Shown here piece by piece: positions 7,735-14,838 of a stretch of 28,393 nt of DNA (positions within the stretch are counted from its first letter, which is position 1; each line of letters begins with the position of its first letter). The notes under the pieces were generated by a model. The model searched no databases. It was not told where the DNA came from and saw nothing but the letters and a program-made list of their open reading frames with translations. The stretch comes from Kiritimatiellales bacterium. Lineage in GTDB: Bacteria; Verrucomicrobiota; Kiritimatiellia; Kiritimatiellales; Tichowtungiaceae. The stretch lies in NCBI GenBank assembly GCA_028692515.1, contig JAQUXG010000001.1, positions 1-28,393 on the forward strand. Direction: 5' to 3'. The position numbers and the translations under genes are program-made.

Positions 7735-8373
7735 TTAATATTCGTCTTCCCACCGCCTATCTTTCAGCCATTTTTCAGGATAAAGGATCATGGTTGCCTC
7801 AACATCGGTTCGAGATATGTTCTCACAATACCTTCTCACTCCAGCCAATAGCGTGTCAGCACTGACAACACTAAGGGAGTCCTCATACATGATGAACGAA
7901 GGCCGTTTTCCCTCTTTCCTCGGGTAAGCCGCCCACCACTCCAAAAATTGAGGGGAATATTCTTTCTCCTCATTCTTCCCATTCTTTCGTTCTTCGTTAG
8001 TGGCCACTGAACCGCCCTTGGCTTGACCTCTGCCTGCCGCTGGATTGCCCCGTAGCTCGCCCTCACTACAAAGATTCACATCATAAACCTGAGTGGAAAG
8101 TATGGTTGCGACAGTTCCCTTGTTTGTCCCTTTGAATGCCACATATCCAAGGCTTTCTAGCCGATTTTTAGCAGTACGGTATTCTTTTTGAGTCAGACCG
8201 CATTTTGCATGGTCTCCTAGAAGACACTGTCCGGGCTGTAAATTACGCCGGTTTGGAACTGAGCTCCATCTTGCCCGCAATGCAATCAGTGCAAGCAAAA
8301 GGAACGCGTTGGGATCTGTCTCCAGCAGTTCCATCGTTTCAACAGAGCGGTTGAGCTTCACAAATCCGTTCAT
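7735..8373 (-). CDS. Phage-type replication organiser-like protein
   Basis: From the ATG at 8371-8373 this is a 212-aa protein opening MNGFVKLNRSVE. That opening, followed by a segment on growth of a residue chain LLLALIALRARW, recalls the N-terminal winged-helix domain of phage replisome organisers (DnaD-like). The middle is a charged linker (EERKNGKNEEKE). The C-terminus has the pattern FLEWWAAYPRKEGK, later YPEKWLKDRRWEDEY, common at the end of phage replication proteins. The start follows the AlpA-like gene's stop by seven bases. Upstream in-frame ATGs (8404, 8434) would overlap that gene and are less likely. It suggests the element can replicate after excision. Confidence 0.68.
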   Translation of the reverse strand: MNGFVKLNRSVETMELLETDPNAFLLLALIALRARWSSVPNRRNLQPGQCLLGDHAKCGLTQKEYRTAKNRLESLGYVAFKGTNKGTVATILSTQVYDVNLCSEGELRGNPAAGRGQAKGGSVATNEERKNGKNEEKEYSPQFLEWWAAYPRKEGKRPSFIMYEDSLSVVSADTLLAGVRRYCENISRTDVEATMILYPEKWLKDRRWEDEY

Positions 8374-8380
8374 GGGGCCG

Positions 8381-8578
8381 CTACTCACCGCCAACGCGGC
8401 ACTCATTGAGAAGCGTGTCGAGATCCGCGATGTCATAAACGAAGCAACGAGATCCTATCTTGTGATAAGGAATCCGGCCTTGCTGGGTTAGATCATGCAG
8501 ATATCGTCTGCTAACGCCTATGTATTCCGCCGCTTTCCCCGCTTTCAAAGCACGAGGAGTGATTTTTCTTGTCTGCAT
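8381..8578 (-). CDS. AlpA/excisionase-like HTH DNA-binding protein
   Basis: A 65-aa protein with the MerR/excisionase-type pattern KAGKAAEYIGVSRRYLHDL, then GRIPYHKIGSRCFVYDIADLD. The family binds DNA near attachment sites to direct excision, or activates integrase expression. An AAGGA lies upstream of the ATG. It is followed closely by the replication-like gene, and these two, with the integrase, form the element's core. Confidence 0.85.
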   Translation of the reverse strand: MQTRKITPRALKAGKAAEYIGVSRRYLHDLTQQGRIPYHKIGSRCFVYDIADLDTLLNECRVGGE

Positions 8579-8677
8579 AGCTTTCCATCCTTTTTACCGG
8601 CAAGAGCGCATCTCTCGCTTTCTGGATGGACTATGCCTCTCATGCGCGGTGCATTGGGCGGGAGTTGCACCAAAAAA

Positions 8678-9169
8678 TCACCACCATGTTTGTTCAGACT
8701 TTTTGATGTGCGTCTTAGCGGCGCGCAACGAAACATTATGTCGTTCCGCACAATCTGTAAGTGCTTTCGTAAAGCTCACGTACGAGCTTTTTGCATGATA
8801 CGCCTTCATATCCTCTACTATGGCGAGATATTTTTTGGAAAACGCACTAGATATCATTTTTCCGGCTTGTGACGACCCCTGAAGCACCTTCCTACCTCGC
8901 CTTGTGTGCTCATTATTCTTTTCCGCATATTCCGAGTTTAATTCTTTCTGGCATTCGTCGTAAAACGCACCTTCTTCGGCTGTTTTTGGAAACGGGATGT
9001 CGTATGGGCTTTTAAACCTTTGGGCACATTCCCGCGCGATCTCTGCTCGCTCACTTTTGAGCATTAAAGCTAAGGCCGCCTGAAATAATTCGTTTTTGCG
9101 TTCCGACGACAAATTAGCTTTGGCCGCCTCAAGGAGTGCGAAATGCATAATGTCATTTTTTGCACTCAT
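8678..9169 (-). CDS. Hypothetical protein coupled to the integrase
   Basis: A 163-aa hydrophilic, helix-rich protein that I do not recognise. A basic segment (EHTRRGRKVLQ) lies near the middle. The C-terminal stretch ALTDCAERHNVSLRAAKTHI could be a helix-turn-helix. Its ATG directly abuts the integrase TAG with no gap, which is strong evidence of translational coupling. A role in integration, excision or control of the element is plausible from this position only. Confidence 0.68.
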   Translation of the reverse strand: MSAKNDIMHFALLEAAKANLSSERKNELFQAALALMLKSERAEIARECAQRFKSPYDIPFPKTAEEGAFYDECQKELNSEYAEKNNEHTRRGRKVLQGSSQAGKMISSAFSKKYLAIVEDMKAYHAKSSYVSFTKALTDCAERHNVSLRAAKTHIKKSEQTWW

Positions 9170-10390
9170 CTATGCCGCCCCCGCTTTTGATAGTGGAATA
9201 ACTTTTGTTTCCGTACTGGGCATTATTTTAAAGAATTTTTCCGCCTGTGCTTTCCGGTTTTGGGCAAGCCCTTTGTAATGCCGTTGGAGCATTTTTGAAT
9301 CTGTATGACCAAGCCGATGAAGGGTTTCGTCCAAGCCTTCCAATGCGAAGCAGAAGGTCGCAAAGGTGTGCCGTGCCCCGTCCTGTATAGAGGCTACTCC
9401 GGCCTTCTGATAAACTTTCGTGCGCCACCTTTTTAGGGTTGTCGCCGAATATGGGAAAACCTTCCCGTCTTTTTCACGGTATTTTAAGAGCCATGCTTTG
9501 AGGTTGTCCGGCACGGTAACAATGCGGGCGGAGCGGGTTTTTGATTGTTCCGCCCGAATGTGAATTTCCCCAAGGTTTAAATCCATATCCTGCCAGTTGA
9601 GGCGGGTAATCTCTTCGGGTCGCACTCCAGCAAAAAAGGCAACTGCCAGATACGGAACAAGCTCGGGCCGCAACTCCTGAGCCTTACAAAAAATCTCCTG
9701 TGCTTCACTCGGGGTGTAGATGTCGGGGGTGTGCGATTCGGTTGAAACCGGTCGGGTGCGCTTTACGGGGTTCGCCGTAGCCTTCCCTGTGCGCATTGCC
9801 CAATTATAAAAACCGCCAAGATAACGTTTCTGGTTAATTCGACTGGTGCCTAACATCCCTCGCTCATCCATGAAATCATCAATATCCTTTGGCTCAACAG
9901 CATCAATCGCCATGTGTCCAAATTGCTCTTTGCAGGGCTTAAGCCATTTTTGAATCTCATCAAACGAGCGCGGGCGCAGCTCGTTGTTTTTCAGGTCGCG
10001 CTCTTTTTTCTGGATATACCGCTCAACTAGGGCCCCGAAACCGTTGGTCTCATCTACCTTTTGATGATGCTTTGCGTAGAACTTGGCGGCGGTTCGCAAA
10101 TTCACCCCGAATTCTTTGAGAAGAAAAAGGGCCTCAACCGCATCCGTTTTCTTTTCATCACTGAACCGAAGCGCGGTAATGCCCTTATTCCCAGCCTCAA
10201 CACTTTTTTTATGTGCCCAGCCGATGGCCTCATCTTTTGTTTTGCAGGTCTTTCTGACGTGCCTGCCGGATTTACGCCCAAGATCAACTTGATACCGCTT
10301 ACCTGCCGCAGTCTCTTGGAGCCGAATCCGAAACCCATAATGAATTTCGAATTTATCTTGTTTAAATGTCGCCCCTGTTGCCTTTTTCAT
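9170..10390 (-). CDS. int: Tyrosine-type site-specific integrase
   Basis: A 406-aa recombinase. The N-terminal part is basic, a SAM-like core-binding domain lies at about residues 115-205, and the catalytic domain is C-terminal. Visible catalytic residues are R257 (GVRPEE), K284 (QSKTRS), R340 (GARHTF), H362 (LGHTD) and the nucleophile Y372 (RHYKG). The usual first His of the HxxR box is replaced by Asp (D337), a variation seen here but not tested. The start codon lies about 120 bases from the right attachment site, as expected for an integrase next to its site. No strong Shine-Dalgarno is seen. It should catalyse insertion into, and excision from, the tRNA-Lys gene. Confidence 0.95.
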   Translation of the reverse strand: MKKATGATFKQDKFEIHYGFRIRLQETAAGKRYQVDLGRKSGRHVRKTCKTKDEAIGWAHKKSVEAGNKGITALRFSDEKKTDAVEALFLLKEFGVNLRTAAKFYAKHHQKVDETNGFGALVERYIQKKERDLKNNELRPRSFDEIQKWLKPCKEQFGHMAIDAVEPKDIDDFMDERGMLGTSRINQKRYLGGFYNWAMRTGKATANPVKRTRPVSTESHTPDIYTPSEAQEIFCKAQELRPELVPYLAVAFFAGVRPEEITRLNWQDMDLNLGEIHIRAEQSKTRSARIVTVPDNLKAWLLKYREKDGKVFPYSATTLKRWRTKVYQKAGVASIQDGARHTFATFCFALEGLDETLHRLGHTDSKMLQRHYKGLAQNRKAQAEKFFKIMPSTETKVIPLSKAGAA

Positions 10391-10432
10391 AGTGGCAACA
10401 TGATGAAAGATGGGCGTAGAAAAGCAAGCTTT

Positions 10433-10451
10433 CGTTGCATATCGGTTGCAT
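10433..10451 (+). repeat. Right-end GTTGCAT repeat pair (putative integrase arm sites)
   Basis: CGTTGCAT (10433-10440) and GGTTGCAT (10444-10451) repeat the spacing and orientation of the left-end pair at 2343-2361. They lie between the integrase start and the right attachment site. Confidence 0.55.
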
Positions 10452-10511
10452 CATTAATTTTTATACTTATGGAAGTTGTTTTATATAAAACGATTATAAA
10501 AATATGAATAA

Positions 10512-10561
10512 CTGACTCTTAATCAGCGGGTCCCCGGTTCGAGCCCGGGCGCGTCTACCAC
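10512..10561 (+). repeat. attR: displaced 3' half of the original tRNA-Lys
   Basis: Anticodon arm, variable loop, T-arm, acceptor strand and CCA are present, but there is no 5' acceptor strand or D-arm, so it is not a tRNA gene. Its T-stem (CCCGG/CCGGG) differs from the intact gene's (AAGGG/CCCTT) on both strands, yet pairs perfectly. It should be the original chromosomal end displaced by the element. Confidence 0.88.
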
Positions 10562-10635
10562 TCACAAACTGAGCTTCTTCTAAAACCGACCTGACCCTCC
10601 ATCCATCGCGGTCTGGAATGGGTGCGGGGTCGAAG

Positions 10636-10710
10636 TGGAGCCGGCGGAGGGACTTGAACCCCCGACCAGCTGATTACAAATCAGCTGCTCTACCACTGAG
10701 CTACGCCGGC
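10636..10710 (-). tRNA. tRNA-Thr (TGT)
   Basis: On the minus strand the acceptor GCCGGCG/CGCCGGC is perfect. The anticodon stem GCTGA/TCAGC carries loop TTTGTAA, anticodon TGT (complement of 10676-10678). The T-arm is GGGGG/CCCTC, the discriminator is T, and CCA is encoded. Confidence 0.97.
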
Positions 10711-11008
10711 GTAAAAAGAGGCGGGATTATGCGAAAAGCAGCGACAATGTCAATTCATCTACCTGAAGAAACCCGTTTCTGTTTTTTACCGCTTCCCCTT
10801 TTCGGGTTTTCCGCCCGGCATCCGGCCTTGTCATCCCTCTAAACCCGCTCGAGATGGTCTTTGCCCCTCGGCTGATCCGGAATTCGCTGGCGCAAGAAAT
10901 CATTCTCATCATACGCAGGTTCCTTCACACAGATTAAAACAGAGGGGATTGTTTCTGCGCGAGGGGGTTCCTCTTAGACGAACCTCTGGAATAAAGGGAA
11001 GCGCCGCG
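10711..11008. other. Intergenic stretch, no supported feature
   Basis: About 300 bases between tRNA-Thr and the small membrane gene. I see no convincing reading frame with a ribosome-binding site. A weak inverted repeat (GGTTC/GAACC at about 10964-10984) could end the minus-strand gene at 11009. Confidence 0.4.
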
Positions 11009-11272
11009 TCAGCCGCGCTTATAGCCCGGACGATGGTGCCGCAGGTGACTGAAGCCGTAGCGAGAAAAAGCCACAATGATCAGAAGAACGGTCAGGATCA
11101 GTGTAACAATCAGAATAAAAAGCCCCCGATTACACCCTGTACAATAGGCATCTTCGATAAAAAAATAGGCGGACAGAAGTCCGCCTACAACGGCGGTAAA
11201 AACTGCGGCCAGCAACAACCCGTGATATGGGCGTAATTTGAACATCGGGACTCTGTCGCCTGTTAACATCAT
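11009..11272 (-). CDS. Small two-helix membrane protein
   Basis: An 87-aa protein with hydrophobic helices at about residues 18-38 and 50-70. They are joined by a short acidic and Cys-containing loop (EDAYCTGCNRG), and a His/Arg/Lys-rich tail follows (SHLRHHRPGYKRG). An AAGGA lies about 9 bases before the ATG; a second ATG follows directly, and a third nine codons later is a possible start. The CxxC in the loop could bind metal or form a disulfide. The overall plan matches the 100-aa protein at 1805-2107. Function unknown. Confidence 0.68.
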   Translation of the reverse strand: MMLTGDRVPMFKLRPYHGLLLAAVFTAVVGGLLSAYFFIEDAYCTGCNRGLFILIVTLILTVLLIIVAFSRYGFSHLRHHRPGYKRG

Positions 11273-11464
11273 TGCTTGTTATCCTTTTTTCAACCGCAAT
11301 TTCGGCGGTTTCGCTTGATAAAAGCAATAATTATTCCTGAACATTTTCTTTTTGTTTGCGGAGGGGAAAATCCCCATAAAAAAGCGAATTTTTTTGTTTC
11401 AGACAGATTTTGTGAAAAGAAAGGTTTCTCACCGATGAGGGGAATGTGCGATCCACCGCTTAAG

Positions 11465-11539
11465 TGGTGACCCCAACGGGAATCGAACCCGTGTTCCCAG
11501 GATGAAAACCTGGTGTCCTAACCGCTGAACGATGGGGCC
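11465..11539 (-). tRNA. tRNA-Glu (TTC)
   Basis: On the minus strand the acceptor GGCCCCA/TGGGGTC pairs, the anticodon stem CCAGG/CCTGG holds loop TTTTCAT (anticodon TTC, complement of 11504-11506), the T-arm ACGGG/CCCGT surrounds TTCGATT, and discriminator A and CCA are encoded. Confidence 0.97.
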
Positions 11540-11644
11540 TGAAAAAGTGAGGGCGTAAGATAGCAGACCCGCACGGCGGAGCAACATAAAATAAACGATT
11601 TTTTGATCTATGCATTTTTGCCCCCCGCTGGCATCCTCCTTTGT

Positions 11645-11731
11645 GTTCCCGGGGTGCCGGACGCCGTAAGGCGGACGAGCTGAGATAATACCCGAAGAAC
11701 CTGATCCGGTTAGTACCGGCGAAAGGGAGTG
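11645..11731 (+). promoter_or_regulatory. TPP (thiamine pyrophosphate) riboswitch
   Basis: The THI-element core is clear. GGGGTGC at 11651-11657 is followed by a short GC-rich P3 arm, then CTGAGATAATACCCG, GAACCTGATC, the P5 arm CCGGTTAGTACCGG and GAAAGGGAGT. TCCC (11647-11650) pairs with GGGA (11725-11728) to close P1. It sits 42 bases before thiS and should turn the thi operon off when TPP is plentiful. Confidence 0.96.
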
Positions 11732-11743
11732 ACGCATCTCGGC

Positions 11744-11771
11744 AAAGCTCTCTTTCAACAAGGAGAGCTTT
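11744..11771 (+). promoter_or_regulatory. Hairpin masking the thiS ribosome-binding site
   Basis: AAAGCTCTC (11744-11752) pairs perfectly with GAGAGCTTT (11763-11771). The right arm includes part of the AAGGAG ribosome-binding site (11760-11765), and the thiS ATG follows one base after the stem. This is the likely expression platform of the TPP riboswitch, working at translation initiation, although the T-run could also favour termination. Confidence 0.7.
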
Positions 11772-11772
11772 T

Positions 11773-11973
11773 ATGTTTTTAACAGTAAACGGCGAAAAAT
11801 TTGAACACGGCGGCGACGGAACCGTCCCCGCCCTGCTGTCCGAACTCGGCGCAACGCCGGAACACACCGCGCTGACTGTAAACGGCGAACTCGTTTTTTC
11901 CAAGGATTGGAAAAGCTTCAAACTCAACGACGGCGATGCCGTTGAAGTACTGACTTTTGTAGGAGGTGGCTAA
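11773..11973 (+). CDS. thiS: Sulfur carrier protein ThiS
   Basis: A 66-aa ubiquitin-like protein ending in the required diglycine (TFVGGG). The C-terminal glycine is adenylated and converted to a thiocarboxylate, which donates sulfur to ThiG for thiazole formation. The motif LTVNGE occurs twice (residues ~3-8 and ~34-39), consistent with the beta-grasp fold. It is first in the thiSGH operon, and thiG starts directly after its stop. Residues 42-47 (FSKDWK) are encoded by a perfect TTCCAA-N3-TTGGAA palindrome. The adenylating enzyme ThiF is not in the window. Confidence 0.95.
   Translation: MFLTVNGEKFEHGGDGTVPALLSELGATPEHTALTVNGELVFSKDWKSFKLNDGDAVEVLTFVGGG
11898..11912. repeat. TTCCAA-N3-TTGGAA palindrome in thiS
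   Basis: TTCCAAGGATTGGAA, a perfect 6-bp inverted repeat with a GGA centre, in frame within thiS. Confidence 0.8.
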
Positions 11974-11974
11974 A

Positions 11975-12757
11975 ATGAACCTTGAAACTCGAAACTTGAA
12001 ACTTGGCGGCCATGAATTCAAATCGCGGCTGATTCTCGGAACCGGAAAATTTTCCAATACCGCAACCATGATTGCGGCGATCGAGGCATCCGGCACCGAA
12101 CTCGTCACTGTCGCGCTGCGCCGTTTTAACCGTGACAAGCCCTCCGATGACCTCTGCGCGCCACTGGCGAAGCTCAAAGGCGTCAAACTAATGCCCAACA
12201 CCTCCGGCGCGATGAACGCCAAAGAAGCCGTGCGCGCCGCACAGCTCGGGCGCGAACTGAGCGGCAGCCCGTTCGTCAAAGTGGAAATTCATCCGAACCC
12301 GCATCACCTGATGCCCGACGCGATTGAAACGTATCTGGCCGCCAAAGAACTGGCCGCCGACGGCTTCATCGTTTTGCCCTACATTCCTGCGGACCCCGTC
12401 CTCGCCAAAAAACTCGAAGACGTCGGATGCGCGGCCGTCATGCCGCTCGGCGCGGCCATCGGGTCCGGCGGCGGACTCTCCACCGCCGACATGATCCAGC
12501 TGATCCTTCGCGACAGCAACATTCCGGTTATCGTCGACGCCGGACTGCGTGCGCCGTCCGAAGCCGCCCGCGCTATGGAAATGGGTTGCGATGCCGTGCT
12601 CGTCAACTCCGCGATCGCCGCCGCCAGGGATCCCGCCGCGATGGCCAGAGCCTTTGCGCTCGGCGTCGAAACCGGCTACGCCGCGCGGCAGGCCGGCTTA
12701 ATGCCCAAGTCCGAACTCGCCATTGCCACCAGCCCTTTAACCTCGTTCCTCTCATGA
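11975..12757 (+). CDS. thiG: Thiazole synthase ThiG
   Basis: A 260-aa TIM-barrel enzyme that joins deoxyxylulose phosphate, dehydroglycine and ThiS-bound sulfur into the thiazole phosphate of thiamine. Family motifs are seen in order: [16 protein letters not shown], the Schiff-base lysine in FVKVEI (K102), [22 protein letters not shown] and [24 protein letters not shown]. The ATG at 11975 is chosen because AGGAGG (11961-11966) sits 8 bases upstream; a GTG nine bases earlier overlaps that site. It overlaps thiH by four bases (ATGA). Dehydroglycine is supplied by ThiH from tyrosine. Confidence 0.97.
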   Translation: MNLETRNLKLGGHEFKSRLILGTGKFSNTATMIAAIEASGTELVTVALRRFNRDKPSDDLCAPLAKLKGVKLMPNTSGAMNAKEAVRAAQLGRELSGSPFVKVEIHPNPHHLMPDAIETYLAAKELAADGFIVLPYIPADPVLAKKLEDVGCAAVMPLGAAIGSGGGLSTADMIQLILRDSNIPVIVDAGLRAPSEAARAMEMGCDAVLVNSAIAAARDPAAMARAFALGVETGYAARQAGLMPKSELAIATSPLTSFLS

Positions 12758-13893
12758 ACAACGACCTCCCAGACTGGCTAAACCCTGCACCGTGGCTGAG
12801 CCGAACCTTCTCCGCCGCCGATGTGCAACACGCTATCGGCACCGAAGCGCCGGACGAAGAAACGCTCGCCGCGCTGCTCTCGCCAGCGGCGGAGGAGTTT
12901 CTTGAATCAATGGCCGCACGCGCTCAAGCGCTGACGCAACGCCACTTCGGACGGATCATTCAACTCTACGTCCCGCTCTATCTCTCCAGCTGGTGTTCCG
13001 GCGGATGCGCCTACTGCGGTTTTGCCGCCGACCGACACACGGATCGTCATGCGCTGGATTTTGCCGGCGTTGAGAAAGAGCTCTCAGCCATTAAAACCAT
13101 GGGCTTCGAAGAAATTCTCCTGCTGACCGGCGAACGATCCAGCGAAGCGGATCTCGACTACCTGCGCGAATGCATCCGGCTGGCGGCGCAAAAATTCCAT
13201 AATGTCGCCATTGAAGTCTTCCCGATGGCGACGGAAGAATATCGTTCCCTGGCGGAAGCCGGATGTACCGGCGTAACGCTCTATCAGGAAACCTTTCATC
13301 CGGAAACCTACGACGTCATGCACCGATGGGGTCCGAAAAAAGATTTCTTCAACCGGCTGGACGCTCCGGCACGCGCGCTGGCGGGCGGCATGCGCTTCGC
13401 AGGACTCGGCGCGCTTCTCGGGCTATCCGATCCGCGTTTTGATATGCTCGCGCTCTACCGCCACGCCCGCCACCTGCAAAAATCCTTTTGGCAGTCCGGG
13501 CTGACGATCTCGTTTCCGCGCATCCGTAACGAAGCCGGCGGATTTATCGCGCCGCATCCGGTCGATGAAAAACTGCTCGCGCAGATTATTCTGGCATTCC
13601 GCATCTGCCTGCCGAATGTCCCGCTGACGCTCTCCACCCGCGAAAGCGCGGCGTTCCGCGATGGCATCGCGGGCATCGGGATCAGCAAAATGAGCATCGC
13701 CAGTAAGACTACCGTCGGTGGCTACGGAGATACGGGGTCAGAAGACCTGTCACGCCGTAGCGGTGCGAAGGCGGAAGCGCAGTTTGATGTCAGCGACGAT
13801 CGCGGCCTCGACGAATTCTGCGCCAGGCTCCACAGCAAAGATCTCGAGCCGGTCTTCAAAAACTGGGACGGCATTTATCGCCTTACAGCTTGA
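12754..13893 (+). CDS. thiH: 2-iminoacetate (tyrosine lyase) synthase ThiH
   Basis: A 379-aa radical SAM enzyme that cleaves tyrosine to dehydroglycine and p-cresol for ThiG. The [4Fe-4S] cluster motif is CSGGCAYC (C81, C85, C88), followed by the expected LLLTGE and LYQETF segments and the C-terminal GGYGDTG. The start is the ATG overlapping the thiG stop; the same frame is open further upstream, but that stretch is antisense-like sequence inside thiG. The presence of thiH rather than glycine oxidase (thiO) fits an anaerobic life style. The gene converges on an AraC-type gene 11 bases away. Its last ~60 codons are repeated at 19407-19591 and 20516-20605. Confidence 0.96.
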   Translation: MNNDLPDWLNPAPWLSRTFSAADVQHAIGTEAPDEETLAALLSPAAEEFLESMAARAQALTQRHFGRIIQLYVPLYLSSWCSGGCAYCGFAADRHTDRHALDFAGVEKELSAIKTMGFEEILLLTGERSSEADLDYLRECIRLAAQKFHNVAIEVFPMATEEYRSLAEAGCTGVTLYQETFHPETYDVMHRWGPKKDFFNRLDAPARALAGGMRFAGLGALLGLSDPRFDMLALYRHARHLQKSFWQSGLTISFPRIRNEAGGFIAPHPVDEKLLAQIILAFRICLPNVPLTLSTRESAAFRDGIAGIGISKMSIASKTTVGGYGDTGSEDLSRRSGAKAEAQFDVSDDRGLDEFCARLHSKDLEPVFKNWDGIYRLTA

Positions 13894-13904
13894 GCGGACA
13901 CCCC

Positions 13905-14756
13905 TTACCGTGAACGGCTGTCACGGGGCGAGTAACCGAGGATCGACTTAAACCGGCGGCTGAAATGATACGGATCGGAATACCCGAGAATTTCCGAGAC
14001 CATGCGAACACTGAATCCGGTTTTGAGAAGTTCTTCCGCTTTTTCGACACGTATCTGATCTTGATAGGCTTTCGGCGAAAGTCCGGTGCGCGTTTTAAAC
14101 AGGCGCCGCAGGTGTGACTCACTGCAATTGCAAAATGCGGCCATCTGTGCGCCGTCCCACCACTGTTCCGGCTTTCGCTTCAGCTCAGAACAGAGCCGAT
14201 CCACCTGACATTCTTCCGGTCTCAGGGAACCAGCTTCCGACCCGAGGGTTAGATCGGCGAGAAGATCTGCCAAACCGGAAACGGCCCGCAACCGGTGTTC
14301 CGGAGTATCCAGAGCAGCATGCTCAATGAGCGGAAGAAGCTGGCGTGCCGCACGCCCGGTCTGGACTCCGCCAGGCGCTATCGCGCCGGTCGCCATCGCA
14401 TCGGCCAGTACTCCGCAGAAAAAAATCTGGTCGATTACCATTCCGCTTTGTCCGGCCGCGACATCATGAACCTGTCCGGGGCTGATAAAAAAAAGCTGCC
14501 CGGATGAAACCGAGGCCCGTCCGCCGCCTTCGGTCCAAAGCCACCCGCCGCCGGAGATTACCTGCCCCAGACAGAAAAATTCCAGTTGGCAGGGACGGAT
14601 GTCTGCGCGCGGGGAAATGGTTTTGGCAACACACGATGAAAAAACGGCCAGCCCATCTGCGGCACTTCGAGCCCGCACCGTCTCTTCCGGACGGAGAATT
14701 AAAACCCCATCTATTGAGGTTGTGTTGATCTGGCTCGATTCGTACAGACTGACCAT
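13905..14756 (-). CDS. AraC-family transcriptional regulator
   Basis: A 283-aa regulator. The N-terminal ~180 residues resemble a cupin-like sensing domain (GQLFFISPGQVHDV around 86-99). The C-terminal double helix-turn-helix is clear: first HTH at about 200-226 (GAQMAAFCNCSESHLRRLF), then the signature LGYSDPYHFSRRFKSILGYSP at 257-277. It lies downstream of, and on the same strand as, the PTS genes, so control of sugar uptake is likely but inferred. The start ATG is followed by normal coding sequence, and an inverted repeat lies 11 bases upstream. Confidence 0.93.
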   Translation of the reverse strand: MVSLYESSQINTTSIDGVLILRPEETVRARSAADGLAVFSSCVAKTISPRADIRPCQLEFFCLGQVISGGGWLWTEGGGRASVSSGQLFFISPGQVHDVAAGQSGMVIDQIFFCGVLADAMATGAIAPGGVQTGRAARQLLPLIEHAALDTPEHRLRAVSGLADLLADLTLGSEAGSLRPEECQVDRLCSELKRKPEQWWDGAQMAAFCNCSESHLRRLFKTRTGLSPKAYQDQIRVEKAEELLKTGFSVRMVSEILGYSDPYHFSRRFKSILGYSPRDSRSR

Positions 14757-14767
14757 AGTTTATCCGG

Positions 14768-14803
14768 ATGTCTAAAGCGCTGATCAGTATGCGCTTTAGA
14801 CAT
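14768..14803. terminator. Perfect 13-bp inverted repeat between the PTS operon and the araC-type gene
   Basis: ATGTCTAAAGCGC (14768-14780) and its exact complement (14791-14803) flank a 10-base loop. It lies after the EIICB stop and just before the regulator start. It is either the end-of-operon hairpin (there is no T-run) or an operator for the regulator. Confidence 0.5.
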
Positions 14804-14838
14804 TCATCCGTCTATCCGTCTGTTCCGGTTTCGAAAAC

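Noticed and set aside
10061..10507. 148-codon plus-strand open frame over the integrase start
   Set aside because: It is mostly antisense to the integrase and has no motif or ribosome-binding support.
10512..10561. Second tRNA-Lys gene
   Set aside because: Only the 3' half is present; there is no 5' acceptor strand or D-arm, so it is an attachment-site remnant.
11429..11927. Minus-strand open frames over tRNA-Glu, the riboswitch and thiS
   Set aside because: They run through a tRNA and a conserved riboswitch and have no protein features.
12427..12753. Upstream extension of the thiH frame inside thiG
   Set aside because: The extension is Arg-rich out-of-frame translation of thiG; the ATG overlapping the thiG stop gives a normal ThiH N-terminus.
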